This document shows, piece after piece, positions 9,680-18,220 of a stretch of DNA of 64,000 bases; position 1 is the stretch's first letter, and each line of letters starts with the position of its first letter. The position numbers were made by a program, and so were the translations under genes. The notes below the pieces were generated by a model, which was not told where the DNA came from, ran no database searches, and saw nothing but the letters and a program-made list of their open reading frames with translations. The stretch comes from a gamma proteobacterium HTCC2207 (GTDB lineage: Bacteria > Pseudomonadota > Gammaproteobacteria > Pseudomonadales > Porticoccaceae), in the NCBI GenBank assembly GCA_905182265.1, contig CAJJAO010000025.1, positions 1 through 64,000 of the forward strand. Reading direction: 5' to 3'.

Positions 9680-10390
9680 ATGTCTAAAACACAAAATGTT
9701 GATCCCCATGAAATTCGCAAGTTTGAAGAACTGGCTAGCCGCTGGTGGGACAGAAACAGTGAATTTAAGCCGCTGCACGACATTAACCCTCTGCGCGCCA
9801 ACTGGATTGATGTGCTGGCACCGGTTGCCGAAAAGAATATATTAGACGTTGGCTGCGGCGGCGGGATTCTCTGTGAGGCTCTAGCTCAGCGCGGTGCTGT
9901 GGTGACTGGTATAGATATGGGCGACGCGCCATTGGCCGTAGGCAATTTGCATAAGCTCGAGTCTGGGGTTGCGGTGAACTATGTAAAATCAACCGCAGAA
10001 GACTACGCCGAAACCCATGGTGAAGCCTTTGATACTGTGACCTGCTTGGAAATGCTGGAACATGTGCCCGACCCAAGCTCTGTGGTTGCCGCCTGTGCCG
10101 CTATGACCAAACCCGGTGGCACTGTGTTTTTCTCGACTATTAATCGCAACCCCAAGTCGTACCTATTTGCGGTGATCGGTGTGGAATATGTGCTGCGCAT
10201 GTTGCCTAAGGGCACCCACGAATACAGCAAGTTTATTCGCCCCTCTGAGTTGGGCCAATGGATTCGTGAGGCCGGTTTAGAGATCGACCAAATGACGGGG
10301 CTGCTCTATAACCCCATCACTAAAACCTATAAATTAGATGAGCGCGATGTGGATGTTAACTACATGATCTGCGCCCGCAAGCCGGCCTAA
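9680..10390 (+). CDS. ubiG: Ubiquinone biosynthesis O-methyltransferase
   Basis: This 236-residue class I SAM-dependent methyltransferase has motif I at about residue 56 ([15 protein letters not shown]), motif II in [13 protein letters not shown], and the UbiG-typical N-terminus [14 protein letters not shown]. The C-terminal [17 protein letters not shown] also fits UbiG. It catalyses both O-methylation steps of ubiquinone synthesis, which suits the respiratory lifestyle implied by the ccm and sox genes. The stop lies three bases before the mupP start, so the two genes are translationally close. Confidence 0.96.
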   Translation: MSKTQNVDPHEIRKFEELASRWWDRNSEFKPLHDINPLRANWIDVLAPVAEKNILDVGCGGGILCEALAQRGAVVTGIDMGDAPLAVGNLHKLESGVAVNYVKSTAEDYAETHGEAFDTVTCLEMLEHVPDPSSVVAACAAMTKPGGTVFFSTINRNPKSYLFAVIGVEYVLRMLPKGTHEYSKFIRPSELGQWIREAGLEIDQMTGLLYNPITKTYKLDERDVDVNYMICARKPA

Positions 10391-10393
10391 ACT

Positions 10394-11050
10394 ATGCTCA
10401 ATTTTGACGCTCTGCTGTTTGATTTAGACGGCACCCTGCTGGATACAGCACCAGACTTTATTACTGCCCTGAAAATTCAACTGCAGCGCCACGGCCGCGA
10501 GCCCTTGGCTGATGAGGTGATTCGTACCTGTGTGACTAACGGCAGTGTAGGCTTGATTCAGCGGGGCTTTGATATGCCCACTGACCACCCTCAATTTGAA
10601 ACCTTGCGGGAAGAGTTTTTGGCTCTGTACCTGAGTAATCTGGCCGATAAAACGGCCCTTTTTGCTGGCCTGCAGCAGGTGCTTGACGAGTGCTCTACGC
10701 GCAATATTCCCTGGGGTATTGTGACCAATAAGCCTTGGAAATATACCGAGCCCGCTCTGATTGAGCTAGGTCTCATGGACAGCGCCGCGACTGTGATCTG
10801 CCCTGATCATGTGGCCCTGCCCAAGCCAGACCCTGAAGCCATGTACCTGGCCTGCTCACAGATTAATATTGCTCCTGACAAGTGCCTGTATGTGGGTGAC
10901 CATGTGCGGGATATTGATGCGGGACGTGCCGCGGGCATGGCCACTGTGGCTGCTGGTTGGGGCTATATAGAAGCTGGCGAAAATATTCACCATTGGAATG
11001 CCGACTGGGTTGTTGATCAGTCCCATGAGCTGCATTCACTACTGTTTTAA
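10394..11050 (+). CDS. mupP: HAD phosphatase, MupP-like (N-acetylmuramate 6-phosphate phosphatase) or phosphoglycolate phosphatase
   Basis: This 218-residue HAD-superfamily hydrolase has motif I FDLDGTLLDTAPD at residues 8-20, motif II around VTNKP, and motif III/IV PKPDPEAMY followed by YVGDHVRDIDAGRAAGM. The sequence alone would be annotated as Gph. Its position between ubiG and yciK, however, is that of Pseudomonas MupP (PA3172), which dephosphorylates MurNAc-6-phosphate in the peptidoglycan recycling route that bypasses de novo synthesis. The MupP assignment rests on synteny and is not proven by the sequence. Confidence 0.75.
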   Translation: MLNFDALLFDLDGTLLDTAPDFITALKIQLQRHGREPLADEVIRTCVTNGSVGLIQRGFDMPTDHPQFETLREEFLALYLSNLADKTALFAGLQQVLDECSTRNIPWGIVTNKPWKYTEPALIELGLMDSAATVICPDHVALPKPDPEAMYLACSQINIAPDKCLYVGDHVRDIDAGRAAGMATVAAGWGYIEAGENIHHWNADWVVDQSHELHSLLF

Positions 11051-11064
11051 ACAAGGAACCCAGC

Positions 11065-11829
11065 GTGCTCTCAGCAGACCAAATTATTCAGTATCAGGCT
11101 AGCCCAACGTTACTGCAGGACCGTATTATTTTGATTACCGGTGCTGGTGATGGCATAGGCAAAGCGGCCGCTATGGCCTGCGCTGCGGCTGGTGCAAAAG
11201 TGATCTTGGCGGGTAGAACTGTTGCCAAATTAGAGCAGGTGTACGACGACATATTGGCTGCCCAAGGCCATGAGCCGGTGATATACCCCATCGATTTAGA
11301 GGGTGCCACTGAGGATGACTATAACGAGCTCGCGCTCAATATAGATAACCAGTTTGGTCGTTTGGACGGCTTGCTTTTAAATGCAGGTATTCTTGGCCAG
11401 CGCACGCCTTTAAGTAACTATCGCCAGGACGTCTGGGACCGGGTGATAAAGGTCAATGTGACGGCCCAGTTTCAGATGACTCAGGCGCTTATGCCTGTAC
11501 TGGAAAAGTCTGCCGATGCTTCGGTGATTTTCACTTCGTCTGGTGTTGGCAAGGTTGGGCGTGCTTTTTGGGGCGCTTATGCGGTGTCCAAATTTGCCAT
11601 AGAGGGCATGGTGCAGACTTGGGCAGCAGAGTTAGAGGATTTGGGGTCGGTGCGCTTAAACGCCATTGATCCCGGCGCTACAGCGACGACTATGCGTGCT
11701 CAGGCTTTTCCGGCAGAAAACCCCAATGACCTTAAAACCGCAGCAGAGATTATGCCGACCTATCTGTATCTGCTGGGCCCTGACAGTACTGGCGTTAATG
11801 GCCAGTCGATCAAAGCCCAAAACAGATGA
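11065..11829 (+). CDS. yciK: YciK-family short-chain oxidoreductase
   Basis: This 254-residue classical SDR has the cofactor motif ITGAGDGIGKAAA at about 24-36, LLLNAGILGQRTP, the catalytic serine in IFTSSGVGK, and the YAVSK catalytic Tyr-Lys pair near residue 172. The physiological substrate of YciK proteins is not established. The start is a GTG preceded by AAGGAAC. The stop codon TGA forms the first bases of a 14-bp tandem array that fills the space to rluB. Confidence 0.9.
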   Translation: MLSADQIIQYQASPTLLQDRIILITGAGDGIGKAAAMACAAAGAKVILAGRTVAKLEQVYDDILAAQGHEPVIYPIDLEGATEDDYNELALNIDNQFGRLDGLLLNAGILGQRTPLSNYRQDVWDRVIKVNVTAQFQMTQALMPVLEKSADASVIFTSSGVGKVGRAFWGAYAVSKFAIEGMVQTWAAELEDLGSVRLNAIDPGATATTMRAQAFPAENPNDLKTAAEIMPTYLYLLGPDSTGVNGQSIKAQNR

Positions 11830-11912
11830 TTTAGAGCTCTTGATTTAGAGCCCTTGATTTAGAGCTACTAATTTAGAGCTACTAATTTAGAGCACTTAGT
11901 TTAGAGCTTTCT
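11827..11912. repeat. 14-bp tandem array bridging two convergent stop codons
   Basis: About six units of the form TGATTTAGAGCTCT (13-16 bp each) run from the yciK stop codon, which is the first TGA of the array, to the rluB stop codon, which lies in the last unit. The array therefore makes up the whole gap between two convergent genes. No clear terminator hairpin is seen. Confidence 0.85.
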
Positions 11913-12740
11913 AGTATCACCTCGGGCGCGCAGCTTCTTCTCTTTGCGCTCGCGGATGTCCCGATAGACATTCTTTTCAGAAAATCTTGGCGGCTTAAGA
12001 GCCACGGCACGAAACAGGGAAACCACCTGTTTGGGGTCGAGCTCGATAAATTGTGATTTACGCACAATAGACGGCAGCTCGATTGGGCCGTAGCTAATAC
12101 GCTTGAGGCGGTTGACCTCGACATCTTGAGATTCCCACAGACGACGCACTTCGCGAGTACGGCCCTCGGCAAGAATTACCCGGAACCAGTTGTTACTGCC
12201 GCCACGCTCATCGGCGTTGCGCGCATGCTGGGCTTTAACCGTTTGAAACTTGGCAATACCATCGTCGAGAATAACGCCGTCGGTCAGACGCTTAATCATC
12301 GCCTCGTCTACTTCACCATGAATACGTGCCATATATTCGCGCTTTACTTCGTAGGACGGGTGCATCAATCGATTAGCCAGCTCACCGTGATTGGTAAATA
12401 GCAGCAAACCACTGGTGTTAATGTCGAGACGGCCAATGGCGATCCAGCGGCCGCGGGTTAGGCGCGGTAGCTTGTCAAAAACGGTGGGTCTGCCGTCGGG
12501 GTCGTTGGTGGTGCTCACTTCGCCCTCTGGCTTGCTGTACATCAGTACTCTGGGGCTGTCGTCAATAACGATTTTAATGGTGCGGCCATCGACCATAATG
12601 CGGTCGTCTGATTCTGCGCGATCGCCTAATTTAGACAGGGAGCCATTGACCGATACACGGCCTGCCGATATCCATTTCTCTAATTCGCGGCGCGAGCCAA
12701 GACCTGCGGTGGCTAACAGTTTCTGTAATTTTTCACTCAT
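11901..12740 (-). CDS. rluB: 23S rRNA pseudouridine(2605) synthase
   Basis: The product has about 279 residues. An N-terminal S4 RNA-binding domain (EKLQKLLATAGLGSRRELEKWISAGRV) is followed by the RsuA/RluB catalytic domain with GRLDINTSGLLLFTNHG, which contains the catalytic aspartate, and then EGRTREVRRL. It forms pseudouridine at the position equivalent to E. coli 2605 in helix 93. The tail is basic (RKEKKLRARGDTRKL). The ORF track starts at a GTG at 12755. ATG 12740 is preferred because S4 domains of this family begin MSEKLQK. The start overlaps the end of scpB. Confidence 0.93.
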   Translation of the reverse strand: MSEKLQKLLATAGLGSRRELEKWISAGRVSVNGSLSKLGDRAESDDRIMVDGRTIKIVIDDSPRVLMYSKPEGEVSTTNDPDGRPTVFDKLPRLTRGRWIAIGRLDINTSGLLLFTNHGELANRLMHPSYEVKREYMARIHGEVDEAMIKRLTDGVILDDGIAKFQTVKAQHARNADERGGSNNWFRVILAEGRTREVRRLWESQDVEVNRLKRISYGPIELPSIVRKSQFIELDPKQVVSLFRAVALKPPRFSEKNVYRDIRERKEKKLRARGDTRKL

Positions 12741-13503
12741 GGCTGGGGGTGTCACTCGTTTCAGGTGACACAGGGCTTTCTATCTCTGTGTCGAGTTCAG
12801 GGGGCTGCGGATCAACGTCAGCAACGGACTCTTCGTCCGCGCCATCAACTTGCTGATTCAACTCAAATTCGTCATTGGCAGCCAAAGGAATAGCGGGTAC
12901 GGGGGGAACTGCGGACAGTGAACCCGTATCGCCAGCTTTAACAGCCAAACTGAGCTCCAGCTCAGGGTCTAACTCGGACAGATCTTTGATGTCACCCAGT
13001 GCAGGCAGGTGCTCTAAACTCTTGAGGTTAAAGTAATCAAGAAACTGTTTGGTGGTCGCGTAAAGCGCTGGCTTGCCGGGTACATCCCTATAGCCAACCA
13101 CCCGCACCCAGTCGCGCTCTTGCAGGGTTTTAATAATATCGGAACTCACGGCAACACCACGGACCAGCTCAATATCACCTCGGGTAAGGGGCTGGCGGTA
13201 GGCGATAAGTGACAATGTCTCGAGCATGGCTCTGGAGTAGCGCTTGGGCTTTTCTTCCCAGAGGCGATTGATCCAGCTGGCCAATTCTTGGCGCACTTGG
13301 AATCTGTAGCCGCTGGCGACCTGCTTTAGTTCGAAGCCGCGCTCGCGACAGTCGCTGTCGATCTCTTCGAGGGCTGCCTGTATCTGGTCTCGAGGCGGCC
13401 GCTCGTCTTCGTCAAACAGACTTTCAAGCCTTGGAATGTCGAGGGGTTTGCCCGCTGCTAACAGCGCGCCTTCAATAATTTTTCTGATCAAGTCTGGGTT
13501 CAT
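12733..13503 (-). CDS. scpB: Segregation and condensation protein B
   Basis: This 256-residue protein has two winged-helix segments (about 5-85 and 90-160) with the ScpB signature ALETLSLIAYRQPLTRGDIE-like stretch AMLETLSLIAYRQPLTRGDI. The last 80 or so residues are a low-complexity acidic/proline tail (PPVPAIP, SPVSPETSDTPSHE). With ScpA and SMC it forms the condensin that organises the chromosome. The start overlaps the scpA stop by four bases. The partner smc lies about 14 kb away. Confidence 0.95.
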   Translation of the reverse strand: MNPDLIRKIIEGALLAAGKPLDIPRLESLFDEDERPPRDQIQAALEEIDSDCRERGFELKQVASGYRFQVRQELASWINRLWEEKPKRYSRAMLETLSLIAYRQPLTRGDIELVRGVAVSSDIIKTLQERDWVRVVGYRDVPGKPALYATTKQFLDYFNLKSLEHLPALGDIKDLSELDPELELSLAVKAGDTGSLSAVPPVPAIPLAANDEFELNQQVDGADEESVADVDPQPPELDTEIESPVSPETSDTPSHE

Positions 13504-14408
13504 GATGTTCTGGCTTTTACGTGTATTGGACCAAAAGATTCGCTTTGCACAATCTCTACTAATGACTCTTTAATTAATTCCATAACGGCGAGGAATGTGA
13601 CTACTACACCCAGTCGCCCTTCTGACTCTTTGAATAGGCTGACAAAGGGCACAAATTGGTTGCCGCGAATGTGCTCTAACACCTGAGACATGCGCTCACG
13701 GGTAGACAGTTTTTCTCGCTCAATCTGGTGGCTCTCGAACATCTCTGCGCGACGTAAAACGGCAGCCAATGCGGCTAATATTTCACGCATATCGACCTCT
13801 GGGTCGGGACGCTGCTGTTCGCGGTCTGGCGCTGCTGCACTGGCCTGATGAATGTCGCGGCCCATGCGCGGGATCTCGTCGACATCTTCGGCTGCAGTTT
13901 TAAAGCGTTCGTATTCTTGCAGTCGACGAATCAACTCTGCGCGGGGGTCGCCCTCTTCGTCTTCTTCTACGGACTGGCGGGGCAATAACATGCGCGATTT
14001 TATTTCTGCCAACATGGCGGCCATGACTAGATACTCTGCTGCCAGCTCGAGATGAATCGTGGTCATGAGATCGATATAGCTCATGTACTGACGGGTAATC
14101 TCAGCGACGTTGATTTCTAGGATGTCGAGGTTTTGGCGTCGAATAAGGTAGAGCAATAGATCTAGGGGGCCTTCGAAGGCCTCAAGAATAACTTCTAGGG
14201 CATCTGGCGGAATATAGAGGTCTTTGGGCAGTACCGTAAGTTCTTTGCCTTGCACCATGGCAAAGGGCATTTCTTCTTGTTGGGGACGCGGTGTCGCCAC
14301 AGAGGCGTTTTTAGCGGTAGAGTCTGCGCTGTCGATTGCAGGCGAACTGTCGATTGCAGGCGGATTTTCGCTTGTTGAGTTGGCTTCGCTAGACACTTGA
14401 TATCCCAT
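13500..14408 (-). CDS. scpA: Segregation and condensation protein A
   Basis: This 302-residue kleisin has a variable N-terminal 60 residues rich in Ser, Asp and Ala. It then has the conserved FEGPLDLLLYLIRRQNLDI that binds the SMC neck, a helical middle with LAAEYLVMAAMLAEIKSRMLLP, and a C-terminal winged helix that binds the SMC head. The N-terminal extension contains two short duplicated stretches (PAIDSSPAIDS). It is the first gene of scpA-scpB-rluB, downstream of the YciO-like gene. Confidence 0.95.
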   Translation of the reverse strand: MGYQVSSEANSTSENPPAIDSSPAIDSADSTAKNASVATPRPQQEEMPFAMVQGKELTVLPKDLYIPPDALEVILEAFEGPLDLLLYLIRRQNLDILEINVAEITRQYMSYIDLMTTIHLELAAEYLVMAAMLAEIKSRMLLPRQSVEEDEEGDPRAELIRRLQEYERFKTAAEDVDEIPRMGRDIHQASAAAPDREQQRPDPEVDMREILAALAAVLRRAEMFESHQIEREKLSTRERMSQVLEHIRGNQFVPFVSLFKESEGRLGVVVTFLAVMELIKESLVEIVQSESFGPIHVKARTS

Positions 14409-14461
14409 CAGTATTCAGCGACCGATTATAACCACAATGTTGCCCGGGAGCATCATCAATA

Positions 14462-15079
14462 TCAGATTTTAGAAAAATCGCCCATGCCCTGCCGAGCAAT
14501 CTCTGGCTGGTCGCCGGTCATATCCACAACCGTGGTGGGCTCGAGGCCGCAGGATCCACCATCAATAATGGCGTCGACCTGAGATTCTAAGGTTTGGCGG
14601 ATATCGTAGGGGTCGGCAAGCGGGTATTGGTCGTTGGGCATAATCAGGGTCACGCTCATCATAGGCTCGCCCAGTTCAGCGAGTAGCGCCTGGGAAATGG
14701 CACTGTCTGGCACACGGATACCAATGGTTTTCCGCTTGGGGTGCATTAGTCTTTTGGGTACTTCGGAGGTGGCCGGCAGAATAAACGTAAAGGGGCCTGG
14801 GGTGCTGGCTTTAAGTATACGGAAATCGCTGTTATCAACCCGCGCATAGTTGGCTAACTCGGAGAGGTCTCGGCACATCAATGTAAAATTATGGTGTTTG
14901 TCGACCTGACGAATAGCTCGGATACGCTCTAGAGCTTGCTTGTCACCAATATGGCAACCTAGGGCATAGACTGAGTCTGTGGGATACACGATTACGCCGC
15001 CGCGGCGAACGATCTCTGCGGCCTGGGCAATTAAACGCTGCTGGGGGTTTTCGGGGTGAATAGAAAAATACTGACTCAT
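14462..15079 (-). CDS. YciO-type Sua5/YrdC family protein (threonylcarbamoyl-AMP synthase-like)
   Basis: This 205-residue YrdC-domain protein has GGVIVYPTDSVYALGC near residue 28, KHHNFTLMCRDLSELANYA, and PGPFTFILPATSEVPKRL. These patterns match the YciO subgroup more than TsaC/Sua5 proper. Sua5/YrdC proteins make threonylcarbamoyl-AMP for tRNA t6A. The YciO subgroup is less well defined and may have reduced or different activity. It is probably co-transcribed with scpA, scpB and rluB. Confidence 0.85.
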   Translation of the reverse strand: MSQYFSIHPENPQQRLIAQAAEIVRRGGVIVYPTDSVYALGCHIGDKQALERIRAIRQVDKHHNFTLMCRDLSELANYARVDNSDFRILKASTPGPFTFILPATSEVPKRLMHPKRKTIGIRVPDSAISQALLAELGEPMMSVTLIMPNDQYPLADPYDIRQTLESQVDAIIDGGSCGLEPTTVVDMTGDQPEIARQGMGDFSKI

Positions 15080-15144
15080 ACTGCTCTCTAAAGAAACGTC
15101 AACGACTAGAAAATCTGGCGGTCATTATCACACAGCTTTGAATG

Positions 15145-15575
15145 CTAGTGCGCGTTCAGTGCTTTAGTTTTGCTGTTTACCAAGAATTGTTCTTCAAACT
15201 TATCGGCAGGCTTAGGCTTGGCCACCAGATAACCCTGAAAACTATTGCAGCCCAGCTTTTTGAGTATTGCTCTCTGACCTTCTGTCTCGACCCCTTCGGC
15301 AACGGTTTCCATGTTCAGGGTTTCTGCCAGTGCCACAATGCCGGAAACAATGGCGCTGTCGCTGGGGTCTGTTTCAATGTCTTGAATAAACGAGCGGTCG
15401 ATTTTGAGCACATCGACGGGCAGGCGTTTTAGATAATTTAATGAGGAGTAACCGCTGCCAAAATCATCGATAGCAACGGTGATGCCGAGCTTTTTGATTT
15501 TGACTAACTCTGTGCTCATGAGCTCTGGGTGATTCATTAATGTGCTTTCGGTGATTTCTATTTCTAGAACGCCTC
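15145..15575 (-). pseudogene. EAL-domain (c-di-GMP phosphodiesterase) C-terminal remnant
   Basis: Translation of this frame gives about 140 residues of the second half of an EAL domain: VLEIEITESTLM, AIDDFGSGYSSLNYLKRLPV, LKIDRSFI, AEGVET and CNSFQGYLVAKP. The first half, with the EAL motif itself and the substrate-binding start, is absent. An in-frame stop lies just upstream (codon TAA in ATAAACCTATAACGC). The track begins at an internal Met (15537), but homology runs further upstream to about 15570, where it meets the TPP-enzyme frame. No start or RBS for a functional product is visible. Confidence 0.8.
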
Positions 15576-16786
15576 TGTGGCGTTATAGGTTTATTGGGGC
15601 TGTTGAAGGCCTCCATATCGTCGCATTCGAAATGCATCTCCAGCGGTGCCTCAAACTCTTCGTCCTGCTCTTCGGTATCTGGGGGTACTAACTTCATATT
15701 AAGTCTAGGGTCAGCCTTATACCGGTCGGCTAATCGAGAAAAGATACTCTCTAAACAACCGCGAACATGCAGTTTTGCCATGGGTGTTCTAGTGAGGTTT
15801 GCGTCTGTGGATTCAACATGGACCAATCGATTAGTTAAGAGAGTTTTAGTGTCCCAAGCATTACTCGAAAACTCGCCAAACCTAGCGCCTATAGCGACAA
15901 CTAGATCAACATTGGGGTCCGCTAGAAGCTGCTTCGCCGACTCGTGACCTGCAAAACCAATTACCCCCTTAAACAACGGGTGATAGGGGCTGACCATGCC
16001 TTTACCGTGAGGAGTAACAATAATCTCTGCACTAGCCGCAGTAGCCAGCGACAAAATTCCGGACATCGCGTTACAAGCCTCATCACCAATAATAAAAATT
16101 GGTTTTTTAGCATGAGTAATTTCATCATAAAGGGCGTCAACAGCAGTCTCATCTATAAGTGTAGGGCGGTCTAACAGCTTATTTAGAGCGTAAGTCGGTT
16201 GACTGACTGGTGCATGCAGCGCCATAACATCCCGAGGCACACTGATGTGCGCTGGCCCAGCCGGTGAGCCCATGGCAGACATAATGGCCGCCGCAAGCTT
16301 GTGTTCAAATTGTGCGGGGTGGGAAATCAATGTGTTGTATCTGGTGCAGTGTTGGTAGAGGCCAACGGTGTTGATGCCTGTACAGGACGAATCTTGAATA
16401 GCACCTTTACCGAAGGTAGAGATAGCGGTTTGCGCAGTAATAACCAGCATGGGCACGTTGTTTTCATAGGCAGACGCAACGCCAGTGATCATATTGGTGG
16501 CGCCAGGCCCTGTGGTTGAGCAGCAGACGCCCAGTTTGCCGGTGTTTCTGGCATAACCATCGGCCATAAAGGCTGCACCGGTTTCATGTCGAGCAACCAC
16601 CGCGCGCACACCACCTTGGCGTTCGCTGCGAGCCAGCGCGTTGTACAGGGGTTCAATTGCGCCTCCTGGAACTCCGAACACATACTCAACACCAAGTTGA
16701 TTGAGGTACGCAACTAACAAATCACCCATTTCAGGCTCTACTAAAGCCGTTCCCTGCACTTCTGATTCCGCGTCTATGTTGCTCAT
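15464..16786 (-). pseudogene. Truncated acetolactate synthase-like TPP enzyme
   Basis: Residues 1 to about 405 match the N-terminal PYR domain (VFGVPGGAIEPLYNAL, VARHETGAAFMADGYAR, CSTTGPGATNMITGVASA) and the central domain of thiamine-diphosphate enzymes such as acetolactate synthase. The C-terminal domain that binds the TPP diphosphate (the GDG-N motif) is missing; family members are usually about 550-600 residues. The last 35 or so residues (RRSRNRNHRKHINESPRA and onward) are an out-of-frame reading of EAL-domain DNA. A deletion or recombination has joined two genes. The 5' end and start look intact, so a truncated product may still be made, but it should be inactive. Confidence 0.85.
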
Positions 16787-17025
16787 AATAGGATATTATT
16801 CCCTTATATATTAATAACTTACAATCCATACCTAATAAATATTTCAATTGGTATAAATTAATAGATCAATACTTGGGGCATTTCAATAATATCTTTGAAC
16901 TGAAATACAAAAACGAAGCTAAACTTCGCATAAAAGCTATAGCTAAACAAATAAACACCGCCGTTTCTCGACAATCGTTCGCCAGCCGTTACAATGCTGC
17001 AAAGCCTAAGACGCCCTATTTACCT

Positions 17026-17757
17026 ATGCAAAACCCGGATTCCACAACACCCAACGAGTCTGAAACTGAATTGCCTGAAAAGCGGGAGAGTCTGCTACTT
17101 AATCTCGCCTTTAATTTGCTGGTGCCCTCACTTATTCTCACCAAACTCAGTAATCCCGATTATCTGGGTATCAAATTGGCGATCATTGTGGCTCTGGCCT
17201 TCCCCATTATTTATGGCATACATGACTTTGTGAGCCGCGGTAAGGTCAATTTCTTTTCGGGTCTGGGTATTGTTAATGTTTCCTTGACCGGCGCGATTAG
17301 CTTGATGGAATTTGACGCGGTGTATATTGCGATCAAGGAGGCGACTATTCCCGCCTTGATAGGTTTGGCCACTCTGCTATCCCTAAAGACTTCTCAGCCT
17401 CTTGTGCATACGTTTTTGCTTAATGACGCGCTACTAGAAACCAAAAAGATAAACCAGGCGTTGGTGCAAAATAACTGTCTTGCCGAGTTTGATAAGCTAC
17501 TTATTAAGGTCTCGTGGATTTTAGCGGGTTCTTTTCTGTTGTCCTCAATTCTAAATTACATCTTGGCGGTGGTTTTATTGACTGCTGACCCCGGCACGGT
17601 TGCCTTTAATGAACAGCTTGGCAAAATGACCGCGCTGAGCTTTCCCGTGATCGCCCTGCCAGCAACGCTGGTGATGGTGGGCAATCTGTTCTACCTTTTT
17701 AGAGGTATTACTAAGCTGACGGGCCTGTCCATTGAAGAGATGATGAAACAAAAATAA
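17026..17757 (+). CDS. VC0807-like integral membrane protein
   Basis: The product has about 243 residues from ATG 17026, and five or six hydrophobic segments are visible (NLLVPSLILTKL, IIVALAFPIIYGIHDF, GIVNVSLTGAISLMEF, IPALIGLATLLSL, WILAGSFLLSSILNYIL, ALPATLVMVGNLFYLF). The pattern resembles the VC0807 family, whose function is unknown. The ORF track adds 51 basic N-terminal residues, starting in the AT-rich gap; that extension looks unlike the family and is probably untranslated. It is divergent from the truncated TPP gene and followed by yciI. Confidence 0.65.
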   Translation: MQNPDSTTPNESETELPEKRESLLLNLAFNLLVPSLILTKLSNPDYLGIKLAIIVALAFPIIYGIHDFVSRGKVNFFSGLGIVNVSLTGAISLMEFDAVYIAIKEATIPALIGLATLLSLKTSQPLVHTFLLNDALLETKKINQALVQNNCLAEFDKLLIKVSWILAGSFLLSSILNYILAVVLLTADPGTVAFNEQLGKMTALSFPVIALPATLVMVGNLFYLFRGITKLTGLSIEEMMKQK

Positions 17758-17793
17758 CCTGATATTTAAACGTTTAAAAGGAGTCTGGTGCTT

Positions 17794-18093
17794 ATGTGGT
17801 ACGCCATTATCAGCGAAGATATAGACAATAGTTTGGCCAAACGATTAGCCGCGCGACCCGCTCACCTAGACCGATTGCACCTGCTTAAAGATCAGGGTCG
17901 GCTTTTAGTCGCTGGACCTCACCCGGCAATTGATAATCTCGAGCCGGGAGAAGCGGGATTTACTGGCAGCCTGGTTATTGCCGAGTTTGATAGCTTGGAA
18001 ACTGCACAACAATGGGCTGATGAAGACCCCTATGTCACTACAGGTGTTTACGCCAACGTGAAAGTGAAGCTGTTTAAAAAGGTGCTTCCTTAG
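17794..18093 (+). CDS. yciI: YciI family protein
   Basis: This is a compact 99-101-residue alpha/beta-barrel protein with [28 protein letters not shown]. It also has the conserved GRLLVAGP segment and the Asp-rich loop [13 protein letters not shown], which carries the YciI His/Asp pair near residues 24 and 83. The molecular role of YciI is unsettled. AAGGAG at 17778 could serve either GTG 17788 (spacing 4) or ATG 17794 (spacing 10); the family N-terminus favours the ATG. The stop is followed by a two-unit 21-bp repeat (AGCTGCAGCCCC / AGCTGTAGCCCC). Confidence 0.9.
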   Translation: MWYAIISEDIDNSLAKRLAARPAHLDRLHLLKDQGRLLVAGPHPAIDNLEPGEAGFTGSLVIAEFDSLETAQQWADEDPYVTTGVYANVKVKLFKKVLP

Positions 18094-18220
18094 CCAGATA
18101 TAAATAGCTGCAGCCCCTGCTAAACCAGCTGTAGCCCCCTAAAAATAACGACCTGAACGGTTATTATTTATCTTAGATCAGAGTATGATCTGAGCCACCA
18201 AAATTTAAGACAGTAGAGCT

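Noticed and set aside
15464-16786. Functional acetolactate synthase
   Set aside because: The TPP-binding C-terminal domain is missing and the tail is out-of-frame EAL sequence.
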